Positions 33,032 to 42,221 are shown, counted from the stretch's first letter. The stretch is DNA of 64,000 nt from Jiangella asiatica (GCF_004349065.1 NZ_SMKZ01000008.1:1-64000), one strand, 5' to 3'. Made by a program: numbers and translations. The notes: generated by a model from the letters alone, not told the origin.

Positions 33032-33645
33032 GTGTGGTCGCGGTCAGGGCGAGCGCCGTGCCATGGACAGCGGCTGCGGCGAGCATCCCGGCGCGGCGGG
33101 GCGAGCGGCCATCCGCCCGCGGCGAATCACGATGGCGGCGTCCGCGACGCTGCGGGGTTTCGCGACGGCGTCGAGCGCTCGAACCAGCGGGTCGCGGCGG
33201 TTGCGGGGGAGGGCGGCTGTCGTGGCGACGACGTCGCGCTGGCCGCCCTGCTCATCGACGGCGGACTCGTTGGCGTCGCCGTCGACACCGGTTCGGCCGT
33301 GGCGGGTCGCCGGCCGTGTTGGGGTCCCCCACGGTGTGAACCGCCCGGCACGGGAACGCATGGCGCGTGATCGTCGGCATCGTCTGGTGCTGCTCGGTGG
33401 TCCGGACCGGGCGGGCCGTCGTCACCGATGGCTCGTGTTGCCCATGCGGCCCGGGTGGCGGGCAGGTGTGGTCGTTCGCCTCGATTGTGTACGCACACGT
33501 GTTGGTGATCGTCATGGTGGCTATTCCGGGGAAAGACGGACCGTTCTGTTCAATTGGGGGTTGATACCGGCGACGTAACGTGCTTCGGTGGAGAGATCGT
33601 GGTCAAGCAAGCGCCACCGCCCTTCGATTCTGGAGAGGTGCCAGC
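33032..33645. other. Intergenic stretch without a recognisable gene
   Basis: 614 bases between the MFS gene and the sigma factor gene. Several open frames exist on both strands, but none has a convincing ribosome binding site or recognisable motifs. Composition drops in GC toward 33490-33570, where the sigma factor promoter probably lies. Part of the region may be decayed coding DNA; I could not name a family. Confidence 0.5.
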
Positions 33646-34497
33646 ATGCAGACCCAGGTCTTATCGTCCCTGGACGAACGTGTAGAGCATGACCACCAGG
33701 ACATCGACAAGTCCGACCGAAACCAACTCACCATCGACCTGCTGAGGCTTGCCGCCCGGGCGAAGGGTCAGAAGCGTCAGCGGCTGATCGACGAGGTCGT
33801 CCTGCTTCATCTGGGCCTGGCGGAATCGGTTGCCTGGCGTTACAGCAACCGGGGGATCGAGCGTGATGATCTGGTCCAGGTGGCCTGCCTGGGGCTGGTC
33901 AACGCCGCTCGGCGGTTCGATCCGGCTTACGGTAAGGACTTCGTGTCCTTCGCGATGCCGACCATCACCGGTGAGGTGAAGCGGTACTTCCGTGACCGTG
34001 GCTGGGCGGTCCGGCCGCCGCGCCGGGTCCAGGAGCTGCACGCGGCGGTGGCTGCGGCGAGGTCGGAAATGTCGCAGGCCCTGGGGGCTGCACCAGCCGA
34101 TGCCGAGCTGGCCGAGCACCTGGGCGTCGAGGTGGAGGAGATCAGGGAGGCGAACGCCTCGCACGAGTGCTTCACGGCGGCCTCCATCGACCACCGTGGC
34201 GGTGACGGCGAGGAGACCCGGCTGGCGGATTCCCTCGGCGAGGACGAGCGCGGTTATGCCCGGGCCGAGGCCGTGGTGGCGCTGGCGCCGGCTTGCCGCG
34301 CGCTGCGTCCGCGTGATCGTCGTCTCCTCTACCTGCGGTTCTTCCGCGGCTGGACCCAGCAGGAGATCGCCCAAGAGCTCGGCGTCACCCAAATGCAGGT
34401 GTCACGCCTGCTGACCCGCATCCTCACCAACCTGCGATCCAGCCTTGGCGTCGCCGAGCCCGAGCAACGCACCCGGAGGCGTCGCGCGGCGCGGTGA
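33646..34497 (+). CDS. SigB/SigF-type RNA polymerase sigma factor
   Basis: A 283-residue group-3 sigma factor. Region 2 is visible as HLGLAESVAWRYSNRGIERDDLVQVACLGLVNAARRFD followed by FVSFAMPTITGEVKRYFRDRGW. Region 3 (PADAELAEHLGVEVEEIREA) and region 4 with its helix-turn-helix (WTQQEIAQELGVTQMQVSRLLTRIL) follow. This layout is that of stress/sporulation sigma factors SigB/SigF/SigG, which are normally held by an anti-sigma kinase. The ATG at 33646 has GGAGAGG. A STAS-domain protein gene follows, but no anti-sigma kinase gene is adjacent, so regulation is probably in trans. Confidence 0.92.
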   Translation: MQTQVLSSLDERVEHDHQDIDKSDRNQLTIDLLRLAARAKGQKRQRLIDEVVLLHLGLAESVAWRYSNRGIERDDLVQVACLGLVNAARRFDPAYGKDFVSFAMPTITGEVKRYFRDRGWAVRPPRRVQELHAAVAAARSEMSQALGAAPADAELAEHLGVEVEEIREANASHECFTAASIDHRGGDGEETRLADSLGEDERGYARAEAVVALAPACRALRPRDRRLLYLRFFRGWTQQEIAQELGVTQMQVSRLLTRILTNLRSSLGVAEPEQRTRRRRAAR

Positions 34498-34615
34498 CCG
34501 CAGCGCATTCGCTGCTGCGGTAGTCAGGTCAAGGAGCCGCAGCGCGGCTGCGAAGATCGAAGATCGGTGCGAACCGGTTCCTCATGGAATCGGTCCCGCT
34601 GGGAACAGAGGTGCT

Positions 34616-35035
34616 GTGACTGTCTCTCCTCCTCGTGCCGGCTCCGCCGGCCACATCCCGGAGCCGGGCCGCGCCGGCATGATGTCCACGCAGCGGCTCG
34701 GGGGATGTGTGATCGTCCGCCTCGCAGGCGAGTTCGCCGATGCCGACGTGCTGCCGCTGCAGCGAGCTCTCTGCGATCTCGTCGCTTCCGATGACGTCGT
34801 CATCGACTTGTCGCGCACGGGCCCGTCGGCCGCGACGGTGGTGGGCGCGCTGACCGCCGCGCACGATGAGGCGGTGCGGCATCGTATGAGTCTCCACGTG
34901 ACTGGCGCCGCCGGTGCGCTACGGCGCCTCCTGAACCGGTCCCAGCTGGAGGCCCGATTGACCTATCACGAGCACCTCGCCGACGCCGTGGAGTCGGCGC
35001 TCGCGGCGCGCGATGCGAGAACGCACGGCACGTAG
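34616..35035 (+). CDS. STAS-domain protein (anti-sigma factor antagonist-like)
   Basis: 139 residues. STAS core: CVIVRLAGEFADADVLPLQRAL, then DDVVIDLSRTGPSAATVVGALTAAHDEA and a C-terminal region LRRLLNRSQLEARLTYHEHL. The phosphorylatable Ser of classical antagonists (in a D-S-S/T-G context) corresponds to SRTGPSAAT here, so a phospho-site is possible but not typical. The GTG at 34616 has AGAGG five bases before; ATG 34679 or 34682 are later alternatives. It lies 118 bases after the sigma factor gene and probably takes part in partner switching with a distant kinase. Confidence 0.78.
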   Translation: MTVSPPRAGSAGHIPEPGRAGMMSTQRLGGCVIVRLAGEFADADVLPLQRALCDLVASDDVVIDLSRTGPSAATVVGALTAAHDEAVRHRMSLHVTGAAGALRRLLNRSQLEARLTYHEHLADAVESALAARDARTHGT

Positions 35036-35079
35036 GCGGGTGGACGAGTGCACCGACGCGCCGACGCCGTGACCTTGCC

Positions 35080-35235
35080 TCAACCGAGAATGCGCACGGT
35101 CTTGACAGCCGCTCGCATCGCAGTACGCCACGAGGGGAATCGCCGTGGCTCGCCCACCAAATGCGGGAACGGATCGATCAGGATCGCCCAGACCACCCAC
35201 TTGCCGCGGTCGTGATGCACGCTGGCCCGGATCAT
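35080..35235 (-). CDS. Small conserved-looking hypothetical protein (51 residues)
   Basis: The frame starts at ATG 35235 with TAGGAG upstream and ends at TGA 35080. The product begins MIRASVHHDRGKWVVWAILID and continues with a tryptophan-containing FPSWRTAMRAAVKTVRIL helix. The alternating beta-like first half and amphipathic helix second half look like a real small protein and not antisense noise. No family name is known to me. It is convergent with the STAS gene. Confidence 0.5.
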   Translation of the reverse strand: MIRASVHHDRGKWVVWAILIDPFPHLVGEPRRFPSWRTAMRAAVKTVRILG

Positions 35236-35324
35236 GTCCGACTCCTACCCAGTCAGGTTGGCCGCATTCCCGGCCGGCCGCAAGCGTCGCGGTACCGATG
35301 GACCACATCCAGGCGGCGACTCGA

Positions 35325-35424
35325 TCAACGGTCGGGTTGAACGGCCGTCATGGCCGTGACGTCCTTGACCGACGGAGGCCACCTGGGGCGCAGAGACGTC
35401 GACGCGGCGCGACACTTCGATCAC
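35325..35424 (-). pseudogene. Possible SRPBCC (polyketide-cyclase-like) N-terminal relic
   Basis: GTG 35424 follows GGGAGGAAT and encodes MIEVSRRVDVSAPQV, the usual first strand and helix start of SRPBCC proteins. The next residues match only after a +1 frame shift (WPPSVKDVTAMTAVQPD), then a stop at 35325. The rest of a ~140-residue protein is missing. The similarity is short, so this is tentative. Confidence 0.3.
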
Positions 35425-35502
35425 GACGATTCCTCCCATGGACGTCGTCGATCATGCGGAGGGAGGGAGAGTAGCCCGGACCGTGCGCGGTGACGGTTCC
35501 CC

Positions 35503-36555
35503 TCATTCGCGCAGCGCGGGGAGCACCGCCTTGCCGTAGGTGCGGATCGTGCCGAGCGGGTTTCGGCCGGCCACGTTCATCACTACGATCGCGGTCGCGC
35601 CGAGTTGACCCAGCGCTTTGATCTTGCGCACGTGGTCCTTCGGATCAGGAGAGAACAGGCTGGCGGCCTTGAAGGTCATGTCGGACACCTGGTCTCTGCC
35701 ATTGGCATGGATCTGGCCGGGATCGTGGATGTCGTCGCTGTAGTGCGCCGGGACCTGGGTGGCTTTCCATTCGCGAGCGCTCTCCAGAGCCGCGTCCTGG
35801 GTCTCGTCGATCGCCACGGCGGTCTGCAGAACGATTTCACCGGGTTCCTTGCTCGCCATCTCGCGGGCGCGGCGATAGCCGGCGATGACGCTCGGGACCG
35901 AACGCGGATCGGCCAGGGTCCACACGCCGTCGGCGAGACGGCCGGCGATCTCGGCGGCCTGCTCGCCGAATGCCGACATGAAGACGGGTGGGCGCCGCGC
36001 TGGGACGTCGTAGAGCCTTGCCGCCTCGGCCCGGAAGTACCGGCCCCGGAAGGTGACGGTCTCACCGTCGAGCAAACGACTGATGATGGTGAGCGCCTCC
36101 TCCGTCCGCTCCAGCTGCTCCTGCACGTTTGGCCACGTCATCCCCGCTGGGACTTCGTTCATAGCCTCTCCGGACCCCACGGCCAGGAAGGCGCGGCCGG
36201 GGCACAGCGTCTCCAGAGTGGCCACCTGCTGGGCAACGACGACGGGATTGTAGCGGTGGACGAGGGAGGTCACCGCGGGACCAAGCGTCACCCTGCTCGT
36301 CGCCTGTCCCGCCGCCCCGAGCCATACCCATGCATTGCCGCAAGCCGCCGGCGACGGGTTGCCTGGCTCCCACCACGGGGCCAGGTGATCGCTGCAACTC
36401 ACGAAGTCGAAGCCGGCGTGCTCCGCGGCCACTGCCTGTGTCAGCAACTCGTCGGCGGCGAACCGCTCATGTGCGAGCGAGACGCCGTACGCCACGTCCT
36501 CGGGCCGGTGCCGGCGTGCCCACAGCAATCCTCGAGTCGATTCGATGATGTTCAT
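35503..36555 (-). CDS. LLM-class (luciferase-like) F420/FMN-dependent oxidoreductase
   Basis: 350 residues, a TIM-barrel protein of the bacterial luciferase-like superfamily, resembling F420-dependent glucose-6-phosphate dehydrogenase/methylene-H4MPT reductase relatives. Visible features are AAEHAGFDFVSCSDHLAPWW, TSRVTLGPAVTSLVHRYNP with VATLETLCPGRAFLAVGSGE, and the late helix LDGETVTFRGRYFRAEAARL. The C-terminal region (VRKIKALGQLGATAIVVMNV) is typical. The ATG at 36555 is chosen because it gives the family N-terminus; upstream sequence in frame is Pro/Arg-rich. It probably oxidises or reduces an alcohol or small metabolite. Neighbours give no pathway link. Confidence 0.88.
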   Translation of the reverse strand: MNIIESTRGLLWARRHRPEDVAYGVSLAHERFAADELLTQAVAAEHAGFDFVSCSDHLAPWWEPGNPSPAACGNAWVWLGAAGQATSRVTLGPAVTSLVHRYNPVVVAQQVATLETLCPGRAFLAVGSGEAMNEVPAGMTWPNVQEQLERTEEALTIISRLLDGETVTFRGRYFRAEAARLYDVPARRPPVFMSAFGEQAAEIAGRLADGVWTLADPRSVPSVIAGYRRAREMASKEPGEIVLQTAVAIDETQDAALESAREWKATQVPAHYSDDIHDPGQIHANGRDQVSDMTFKAASLFSPDPKDHVRKIKALGQLGATAIVVMNVAGRNPLGTIRTYGKAVLPALRE

Positions 36556-36721
36556 TTCAGGCCCGTACCCAGGAGGTCCGCCGGGCACGCGCGACCTGGA
36601 GCGGCCGCCGCCGCTCCGCGGGCCCGCGCCAGGAGCCGCGATGATCGGGTTGGGCTGCAGACGGCGGTCCTCGTCGCGTGCTGGCGGGCTGTCGCCGAGG
36701 CGCAGACGGGTGCTGGTCACA

Positions 36722-37486
36722 TCACCCGCTCGGCAGACCGGGGTCGATGACGATCCAGTCCTGGTACTTTCCGGCCCGGTGGTCGCCGGACGAGCGGCCG
36801 GTGAGCCGGCGGCGGACCCACGGAGCGACGTATCGGCGGTAGTAGAGCAGGTTCTCCGCGGCGGTCGGTGCCGTCCGGCCTGGGGGGACCGGAGCCATCC
36901 ACTCGTGCGGATACGAGGCGTTCAGCGTCTCCAGCACGCGGGCTGCGACCCGGTGATGGCCGGCGGTGTTCAGATGCAGCCGATCCTCGGCCCAGTAGTC
37001 GGCACGGGTGAGTTCGTTGTCGGCCCAGTTGTTCGCGAAGGGCACGTGGTACTTCATCGTGAGCGCCTCGACCGCCGACGTCAGCTGGTCGCCCAGCTGG
37101 CGCATGCGCCGACCCATCGGCAGGCCGCGGCTGGGGTCGCCGCCGCTGAGGATGATCGGCTGGACGTCTGTCTCCAGACAACGAAGGATGACGTGCTCGG
37201 TGAGGGCGCAGATGCGGCCGATGTCGACACGCGGGCGCATGAGGTCGTTCCCGCCGCCGTTGAAGGTCAGAGCGGTCGGCTCGAGCGCCAGCGCCGGCTC
37301 GAGCTGTTCGGCCACGATCTGGCCGGCAAGCCGTCCCCGAATGGCGAGGTTGGCGTACTCCACCGGTGCGCGGCGATCGCGGGCGAGGCCGCTCGCGAGC
37401 AGGTCGGCCCAACCTCGAGGACTCCCATTCGGGAGTTCGTCGCCCACGCCTTCGGTGAAGCTGTCGCCGATGGACACCAGCCGCAT
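36722..37486 (-). CDS. SGNH/GDSL-family hydrolase
   Basis: A 254-residue esterase/lipase-like enzyme. All SGNH blocks can be seen: GDSFTEG at residue 7-13 (Ser nucleophile in block I), the Gly of block II, GGGND in block III (Asn), and EDRLHLN near residue 168 with the catalytic Asp/His pair. No signal peptide is evident, so it is probably cytoplasmic. The ATG at 37486 begins MRLVSIGDSF with no extension, as is common in this group. The C-terminal ~60 residues (YYRRYVAPWVRRRLTGR) are basic. It is co-directional with the flavin oxidase upstream, 72 bases away. Confidence 0.92.
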   Translation of the reverse strand: MRLVSIGDSFTEGVGDELPNGSPRGWADLLASGLARDRRAPVEYANLAIRGRLAGQIVAEQLEPALALEPTALTFNGGGNDLMRPRVDIGRICALTEHVILRCLETDVQPIILSGGDPSRGLPMGRRMRQLGDQLTSAVEALTMKYHVPFANNWADNELTRADYWAEDRLHLNTAGHHRVAARVLETLNASYPHEWMAPVPPGRTAPTAAENLLYYRRYVAPWVRRRLTGRSSGDHRAGKYQDWIVIDPGLPSG

Positions 37487-37558
37487 GGCGTTCAGTATCG
37501 GCTACCCGCCCAGCGCGGGTGCCGGGGCGTGGCTGTTCTTCCTACCGCGCTGCTGTTC

Positions 37559-38953
37559 CTACTCGATGTCGGGCCGGATGTTCTGGTTGAGGCGGAACAG
37601 GTTGCCGGGGTCGTAGCGGCGTTTGACCTCGACCAGCCGGCGATGGTTGTGCCGATAGTTCGCCCGGACCTGCGCGGGGTCGTCGTCGGAGGAGAAGTTG
37701 ACGTAGCCGCCGGCCATCGCGCTGGACCGCAGCGCCTCATGGTAGGCGCGCGTCCAGGTGATGTTGGCAGCGTCGTCCGCGGGTTCGTGCCAGGTGGCGC
37801 CGATCCCTACGGCGAAGTTCGCGTCGCGGAATCCGAAGGCGGTCTCGTTAGGGCCGACGCGGTGGCATGCCCCATCGATGGGGAAGATCAACGTGGCGGA
37901 CTCCAGCGTCGGCAACCTCCGAGCGAAGGAGATGTGCGTGTCGATCGCTGCGTCCGTCAGGCTCGCGTTGAAGCACCCCTTCCAGTAGTGGCGCAACCCG
38001 AAGGGCAACAGGTCGTCGAACAAGGTGTTGATCACTGGATAGGGCATGCGGTCGACGAACTGACCGACCGCCGGTCCGAGCTGCTCGAGGTGGCCGCGGA
38101 TCCGGTCGTCCTGGTCGCGTGGGCCGCTCCAGCACGTCAGCACCGCGACTACCGGCTTGCCGTGCCATGCCTCGGGAACAAAGGGCACCGGTGGGGCTTG
38201 CACGAGCCCGAGGACGAGGTTCAGTTCGCCGGGGGCGTCGGCCAGGAGGTCGAGGCATTCGTGTACGACCTCGCTGTCCAGCGGATAGAAGGTCGGACCA
38301 CCGAGAATGTCCGCGACCGTGTGGAGGCGGTACTCGAACGACGTCACGACCCCGAAGTTTCCGCCGCCGCCACGCAGTGCCCAGAACAGGTCGGGATGCT
38401 CGTCCGCGCTGCACACGAGCAGGCGACCGTCGGCGGTGACGACGTCCGCGCTGATGAGGTTGTCGCAGGTCAGCCCACACCGCCGCGCAAGGTGGCCCAG
38501 CCCGCCGCCCAGAGTCAACCCGGCGATGCCGGTGGTGGACACGATCCCGCCGGTGACGGCGAGCCCGAACGCATGGGCGGCGTGGTTGAGGTCGCCCCAC
38601 GTCAGTCCCGGCTCGGCGCGCACCGTCCGGCGCTGCGGGTCTACCCGCAGCCCTCGCATCGGCCCCAGGTCGAGGACGATCCCGCCGTCGGAGGTGGCGA
38701 AGCCGGCAATGCCGTGGGAGCCGCCGCGCACCGCCAGCGCCAGCTCGTGGTCACGGGCGGCGGCCACGGTCGCGGCCACGTCGGCTGCGCTCTTGGCGCG
38801 GACCACGGCTCCGGGTCGGCGGTCGTGGATCGCGTTGTAGATCGAGCGCGCTACGTCGTAACCGTCGTCGCTTGGTGCGAACACCGAACCGCGCACCGCG
38901 ACGCGTAGATTCTCGACCACCGTCGGGTCGACGGACATGTCGGTGAGCGCCAT
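37559..38953 (-). CDS. Covalent-FAD oxidase (BBE / 6-hydroxynicotine-oxidase-like)
   Basis: 464 residues. FAD-binding PCMH domain: VRGGSHGIAGFATSDGGIVLD carries His80, where this family attaches FAD through an 8-alpha-histidyl bond. The second attachment Cys of bicovalent enzymes is not present at the expected place (VTGGIVSTTGIAG). LTLGGGLGHLARRCGLTCDNL follows. The C-terminal BBE motif YDPGNLFRLNQNI is intact. Members oxidise alcohols, sugars or amines with oxygen. It lies 120 bases downstream of the LuxR-type regulator gene on the same strand, and may be its target. Confidence 0.9.
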   Translation of the reverse strand: MALTDMSVDPTVVENLRVAVRGSVFAPSDDGYDVARSIYNAIHDRRPGAVVRAKSAADVAATVAAARDHELALAVRGGSHGIAGFATSDGGIVLDLGPMRGLRVDPQRRTVRAEPGLTWGDLNHAAHAFGLAVTGGIVSTTGIAGLTLGGGLGHLARRCGLTCDNLISADVVTADGRLLVCSADEHPDLFWALRGGGGNFGVVTSFEYRLHTVADILGGPTFYPLDSEVVHECLDLLADAPGELNLVLGLVQAPPVPFVPEAWHGKPVVAVLTCWSGPRDQDDRIRGHLEQLGPAVGQFVDRMPYPVINTLFDDLLPFGLRHYWKGCFNASLTDAAIDTHISFARRLPTLESATLIFPIDGACHRVGPNETAFGFRDANFAVGIGATWHEPADDAANITWTRAYHEALRSSAMAGGYVNFSSDDDPAQVRANYRHNHRRLVEVKRRYDPGNLFRLNQNIRPDIE

Positions 38954-39073
38954 CGCTTTCCTCCCCAGCTCGGCTCATCACCGAGTGTGGATCGGCTCGA
39001 ACGGCGAGCGCATCGCGCAAACACCCCAACTCGTCGAGGCGGCCCTTGGGCCGAATGCGCTATGGCGTGGCGC

Positions 39074-40705
39074 TCAGGCAAGGTGATGGGTGTAGGCGAA
39101 GGCCGCCGCTGCGGCGCGGGTGGACACCCCGAGCTTGGCATAGATGTTGTCCAGGTGGCGCGAGACCGTGTTCGCGCTGATGACCAGCTCTGCCGCGATG
39201 TCGCGGTTACTCTTGCCTGCTGCCACGAGGCGAAGCACGTCGAGCTGGCGCGTGGTGAGTCCGGCCGGCAGGTGGCGCCGCGAGCTGAGGAGCTCTTCGA
39301 CCCGCCGCAGACCGGCGGACGACCCGAGGCGGATGAAGGTCGACCGCGCGGCGCGTAGCTCGAGCTCGGCCGTGTCATCGTCGCCGGCCGCCCGATATGC
39401 GGTCGCGAGCAGCAGTCTCGCCTGTGCTGCCTCGTAGGGCAGCTGCAGTTCGAGCCACAGGGTGCGGGCGCGGCGTAGCCGGGCGAGTGCGTCCGCGATG
39501 TCGTCGCCGGCCGCGGCGACGGTTCCGCGCGCCTGCAGCGACAACGCCTCGAGGAGCCGTGATCCCGACGTGCCGGCCATCGCCTCGAGGTCCCGTGCCG
39601 CGTCCTGGCCGGTCTCGACGTCGCCGATGGCCACGCTGACCTCTGCCTGGGCCGCCAGGAGCCGTGCCCTGTCGAGAAGACCCCAGCCTCCGCCGGCAAG
39701 ACAGGAAGCCAGGGCCGTGGCGGCCGTTTGCGCCTTTCCCTGGGTGAGACGGAGCAGGGCCAGGCCCGGCTGCGGGTCGCGTCCGAGTTCGTGGGCGGTG
39801 AGGAATGCGTTCTCGGCGCCGGTTAGGTCTCCCATCCGCCGCTGCAGCTCGCCCGCTACATAGAACGACTCGCCCGCCATGTTCGGGTGGTAGTTCATCA
39901 GTTCCCGACACGCGAGCACGGCCTCCGCTCGGGCCTTGTCCCAGGCACCGCCGAGACCGAGCAGCTCGACGTGATGGACCCGGCAGAGGCCGTGGAATGG
40001 CGTCCCGGCTGGCAGGGTGGCACACCACGCCATGGCAGCGTCGTTCCAGGCGGTGGCGCGACCCAGGTCGGACAGCTCGAAACAGATCGGGACGGCGAGG
40101 CAGTACAGCCAGCCCGTCACCAGATCACCCAGTGCACCGGTCATGACGTCGCACATGACCTCGTCGAGGCGGGCCAGACCTGTCTCCGTGTCGCCGACGG
40201 TGATGCGCAGTCTGCCTTCGAGCAGGCGGGCCATCGCGACCACATCTTGGCTCTCGCAGCGTGCGCCGACCTCGGCCATGTGGCGGGCCAGCCGCAGCGC
40301 CTGCTCGTGGTCTCCCGCACCTGCCGCGAGCTCGGCCTCGGCGAAGCAGAGAAAGCCCTGCTCCTCGCACTCCGGCAGATCGGCCAAGTGCCGCCGCGCC
40401 TTGGTCAACCAGCCTGCTGCCAGCGCTTCCTTGCCGATGAACCCGTACTCCGTGGCCAGCATCCAGGCGTTGTAGCCGGCCCTACGCCCGTCCCCGGCGG
40501 CGACGTACGCGGCGTGGGCTCGCCGACGGGTTGCCAGCGACTCCTCGACCCGCGACAACCACCAAGCCGCTTCGGCGAGTGCCTCCAACCCGGTGGCCCC
40601 GAGCGACTCAGGATCTTGATCATGCAGCAACCGGTACACCTCGGGCCACCCGCCACGGCCGGCCTCGGCCCGAGCCCTCTGCGTCGCCGCACGATCCGCG
40701 GGCAT
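39074..40705 (-). CDS. LuxR-type regulator with TPR-like helical region
   Basis: 543 residues. The C-terminal ~60 residues are a LuxR/NarL helix-turn-helix (GLTTRQLDVLRLVAAGKSNR, then DIAAELVISANTVSRHLDNIYAKLGVSTR). The remaining ~470 residues are repeated helical hairpins rich in Ala, Leu and Gly with alternating pattern like TPR repeats, as in LAL/MalT-like regulators, but the ATPase domain is absent. No Walker A was seen, so this is a shortened form. The ATG at 40705 follows GGGAGGGAGCTG. The next gene on the strand is the covalent-FAD oxidase. Confidence 0.88.
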   Translation of the reverse strand: MPADRAATQRARAEAGRGGWPEVYRLLHDQDPESLGATGLEALAEAAWWLSRVEESLATRRRAHAAYVAAGDGRRAGYNAWMLATEYGFIGKEALAAGWLTKARRHLADLPECEEQGFLCFAEAELAAGAGDHEQALRLARHMAEVGARCESQDVVAMARLLEGRLRITVGDTETGLARLDEVMCDVMTGALGDLVTGWLYCLAVPICFELSDLGRATAWNDAAMAWCATLPAGTPFHGLCRVHHVELLGLGGAWDKARAEAVLACRELMNYHPNMAGESFYVAGELQRRMGDLTGAENAFLTAHELGRDPQPGLALLRLTQGKAQTAATALASCLAGGGWGLLDRARLLAAQAEVSVAIGDVETGQDAARDLEAMAGTSGSRLLEALSLQARGTVAAAGDDIADALARLRRARTLWLELQLPYEAAQARLLLATAYRAAGDDDTAELELRAARSTFIRLGSSAGLRRVEELLSSRRHLPAGLTTRQLDVLRLVAAGKSNRDIAAELVISANTVSRHLDNIYAKLGVSTRAAAAAFAYTHHLA

Positions 40706-40972
40706 CAGCTCCCTCCCCGGGACAGCCCTGAATCACCGTACACCGGTCGCCACGGCTTGAAACGGGCTCGATCAACGCCATCCTCGTCCAGGGCAGCCGA
40801 ATTGTGAGCGGGACCGGCACGCCGAAATCGGCCCCGGCGCCTGGGTCTTCCTGCCGTGCGGTGTCGCCACGAGGTAGAAGCGCCCCGCTCGGGCTGTTGC
40901 GGGTGTTTCCCCGCGGCCGGCTGAGGAAGCCGCGGACGGTGTCGAGGAAGGCAGATGGACGCAGGCCGTCCT

Positions 40973-41815
40973 CTACCCGAGCGAGAGCATCGCCTCGGCG
41001 ACCTCACCGGCTGCCGCATCGGGGATCGCAGTGGCAGCTTCCTCGAGGACGAGCAGCCGCGCCCCGGGAATCTCGCGCGCGATAGCCTCGCCGTTGCCGA
41101 CGGGGAAGAACGGGTCTCGGCGGCCGTGGACGACGAGCGTGGGAACCTCGATCTCGGGTAGGCGCTCGCGCCAGCGGGGTTTGCAGTTGAGCGTGGCGAA
41201 GACCATGCCGAGCTGGTTGGACATCTGGGTCGGGGGTGCGGTGCCAGGTGTGCGGTCCCAGATGCGCGCTGCGATCGCGCGGGCAGCGACGGGGTCGTCG
41301 CCGAGGATCTCCGCGCGGGCAGCGGCGAACTCCGCCACCGCCTCGCGATCGGTCCAGTCGGGCATCGGTCGGGTGAACAGGCGCTTCATCGTCGCCTTGT
41401 CGTGATCGGGGAGGTCAGCGTCGGACTTGCCCGGCGCGACCGCGCGGGTGCCGGCCAGGGTGAGCGCCGAGAACGCGCCGGGATGGTCGAGAGCGGCGGT
41501 CTGGGCGACCATCCCGCCGACGCCGATCCCGGCGAGGTGCGCGGGCACGCCGCCGAGCGCGTCCACAAGGGCCGCCGCGTCGGCGGCGAGGTCGCGCAGG
41601 GTGTAGGTGGGCGCGTGCGGGTCCGCCGTCGTCGACTCGCCGCTATCGCGTAGGTCGTAGCGCACAACGCGGCGCCCACCGGCGGCGAGGCGCTCGCAAA
41701 GCGCGTCGGGCCAGGACAGCATCGTCGTCCCGCCCGCGAGCAGAACGAGTGGCGCGTCGTCGTCACCGAAAGACTCGATGCCCAGGGCGACCTGATTGGC
41801 GTCGACGGTGGTCAT
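40973..41815 (-). CDS. Alpha/beta-hydrolase-fold protein lacking Ser and His of the triad
   Basis: 280 residues. The fold is clear: PLVLLAGGTTMLSWPDALCE, RVVRYDLRDSGES and a nucleophile-elbow region LAGIGVGGMVAQTAAL. In active members this elbow is G-x-S-x-G; here Ser is replaced by Gly98. The acid residue region VVHGRRDPFFPV is kept. The C-terminal histidine, usually in a GxGH context, is replaced by LEEAATAIP. The protein is therefore probably not a normal hydrolase; a binding or isomerase-like role is possible. It follows the SnoaL-like gene after 7 bases, so the pair is an operon. Confidence 0.82.
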   Translation of the reverse strand: MTTVDANQVALGIESFGDDDAPLVLLAGGTTMLSWPDALCERLAAGGRRVVRYDLRDSGESTTADPHAPTYTLRDLAADAAALVDALGGVPAHLAGIGVGGMVAQTAALDHPGAFSALTLAGTRAVAPGKSDADLPDHDKATMKRLFTRPMPDWTDREAVAEFAAARAEILGDDPVAARAIAARIWDRTPGTAPPTQMSNQLGMVFATLNCKPRWRERLPEIEVPTLVVHGRRDPFFPVGNGEAIAREIPGARLLVLEEAATAIPDAAAGEVAEAMLSLG

Positions 41816-41822
41816 CGGTCGG

Positions 41823-42221
41823 TCAGCCCTCCAGGGCGGCGACAGTCGGTGCAGTCTTCGAGTAGCCGGCGGCCTCGACGATCTTGCCGTCGACGACCCG
41901 CATGACGTTGACGCCACGGACCGAGTCGGTGTGGCCGGGACCCCATACGTAGCGCCAGCGGATAAGCGCCCACTCGTCACCGGTGTGGACGTCCTCGACC
42001 TCGAAGTGGCTGGTGGTGTCGTCGATGAGCGCCTTCCACGAGCTCAACGAAGCGTCATAGCCCTCGTAGCGGGTGCCGTCGGGGGCTGGCTGAATACTCT
42101 CCATGACGCAGTCGGGGGCGATGATCTCCTCGAGGAGGGTGGCGTCCCGCTCCCGGAACGCCAGGTTGAAGCGGTCGATGACCTCGTCGGTTGTCTTCGT
42201 CAAGTCATCAGAGGGGCTCAT
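41823..42221 (-). CDS. SnoaL-like / NTF2-fold protein
   Basis: A 132-residue cone-shaped alpha+beta barrel protein. Pattern: DEVIDRFNLAFRERDATLLEEIIAPDCVMES (helix pair), WKALIDDTTSHFEVEDVHTG, then EWALIRWRYVWGPGH and VNVMRVVDGKIVEAAGYSKTA strands. These proteins include polyketide cyclases, limonene epoxide hydrolases and binding proteins. The ATG at 42221 is preceded by AAGGAAGGG. It is the first gene of a two-gene unit with the alpha/beta-hydrolase-fold protein. Confidence 0.85.
   Translation of the reverse strand: MSPSDDLTKTTDEVIDRFNLAFRERDATLLEEIIAPDCVMESIQPAPDGTRYEGYDASLSSWKALIDDTTSHFEVEDVHTGDEWALIRWRYVWGPGHTDSVRGVNVMRVVDGKIVEAAGYSKTAPTVAALEG

Noticed and set aside
33063-33578. Open frames between the MFS and sigma factor genes
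   Set aside because: Arg/Pro/Gly-rich products in several frames on both strands, no ribosome binding site and no recognisable family.
40706-40972. Gap between the LuxR regulator start and the hydrolase stop
   Set aside because: Checked for a small gene or relic; only short frames without start context were seen. It should hold the LuxR gene promoter.
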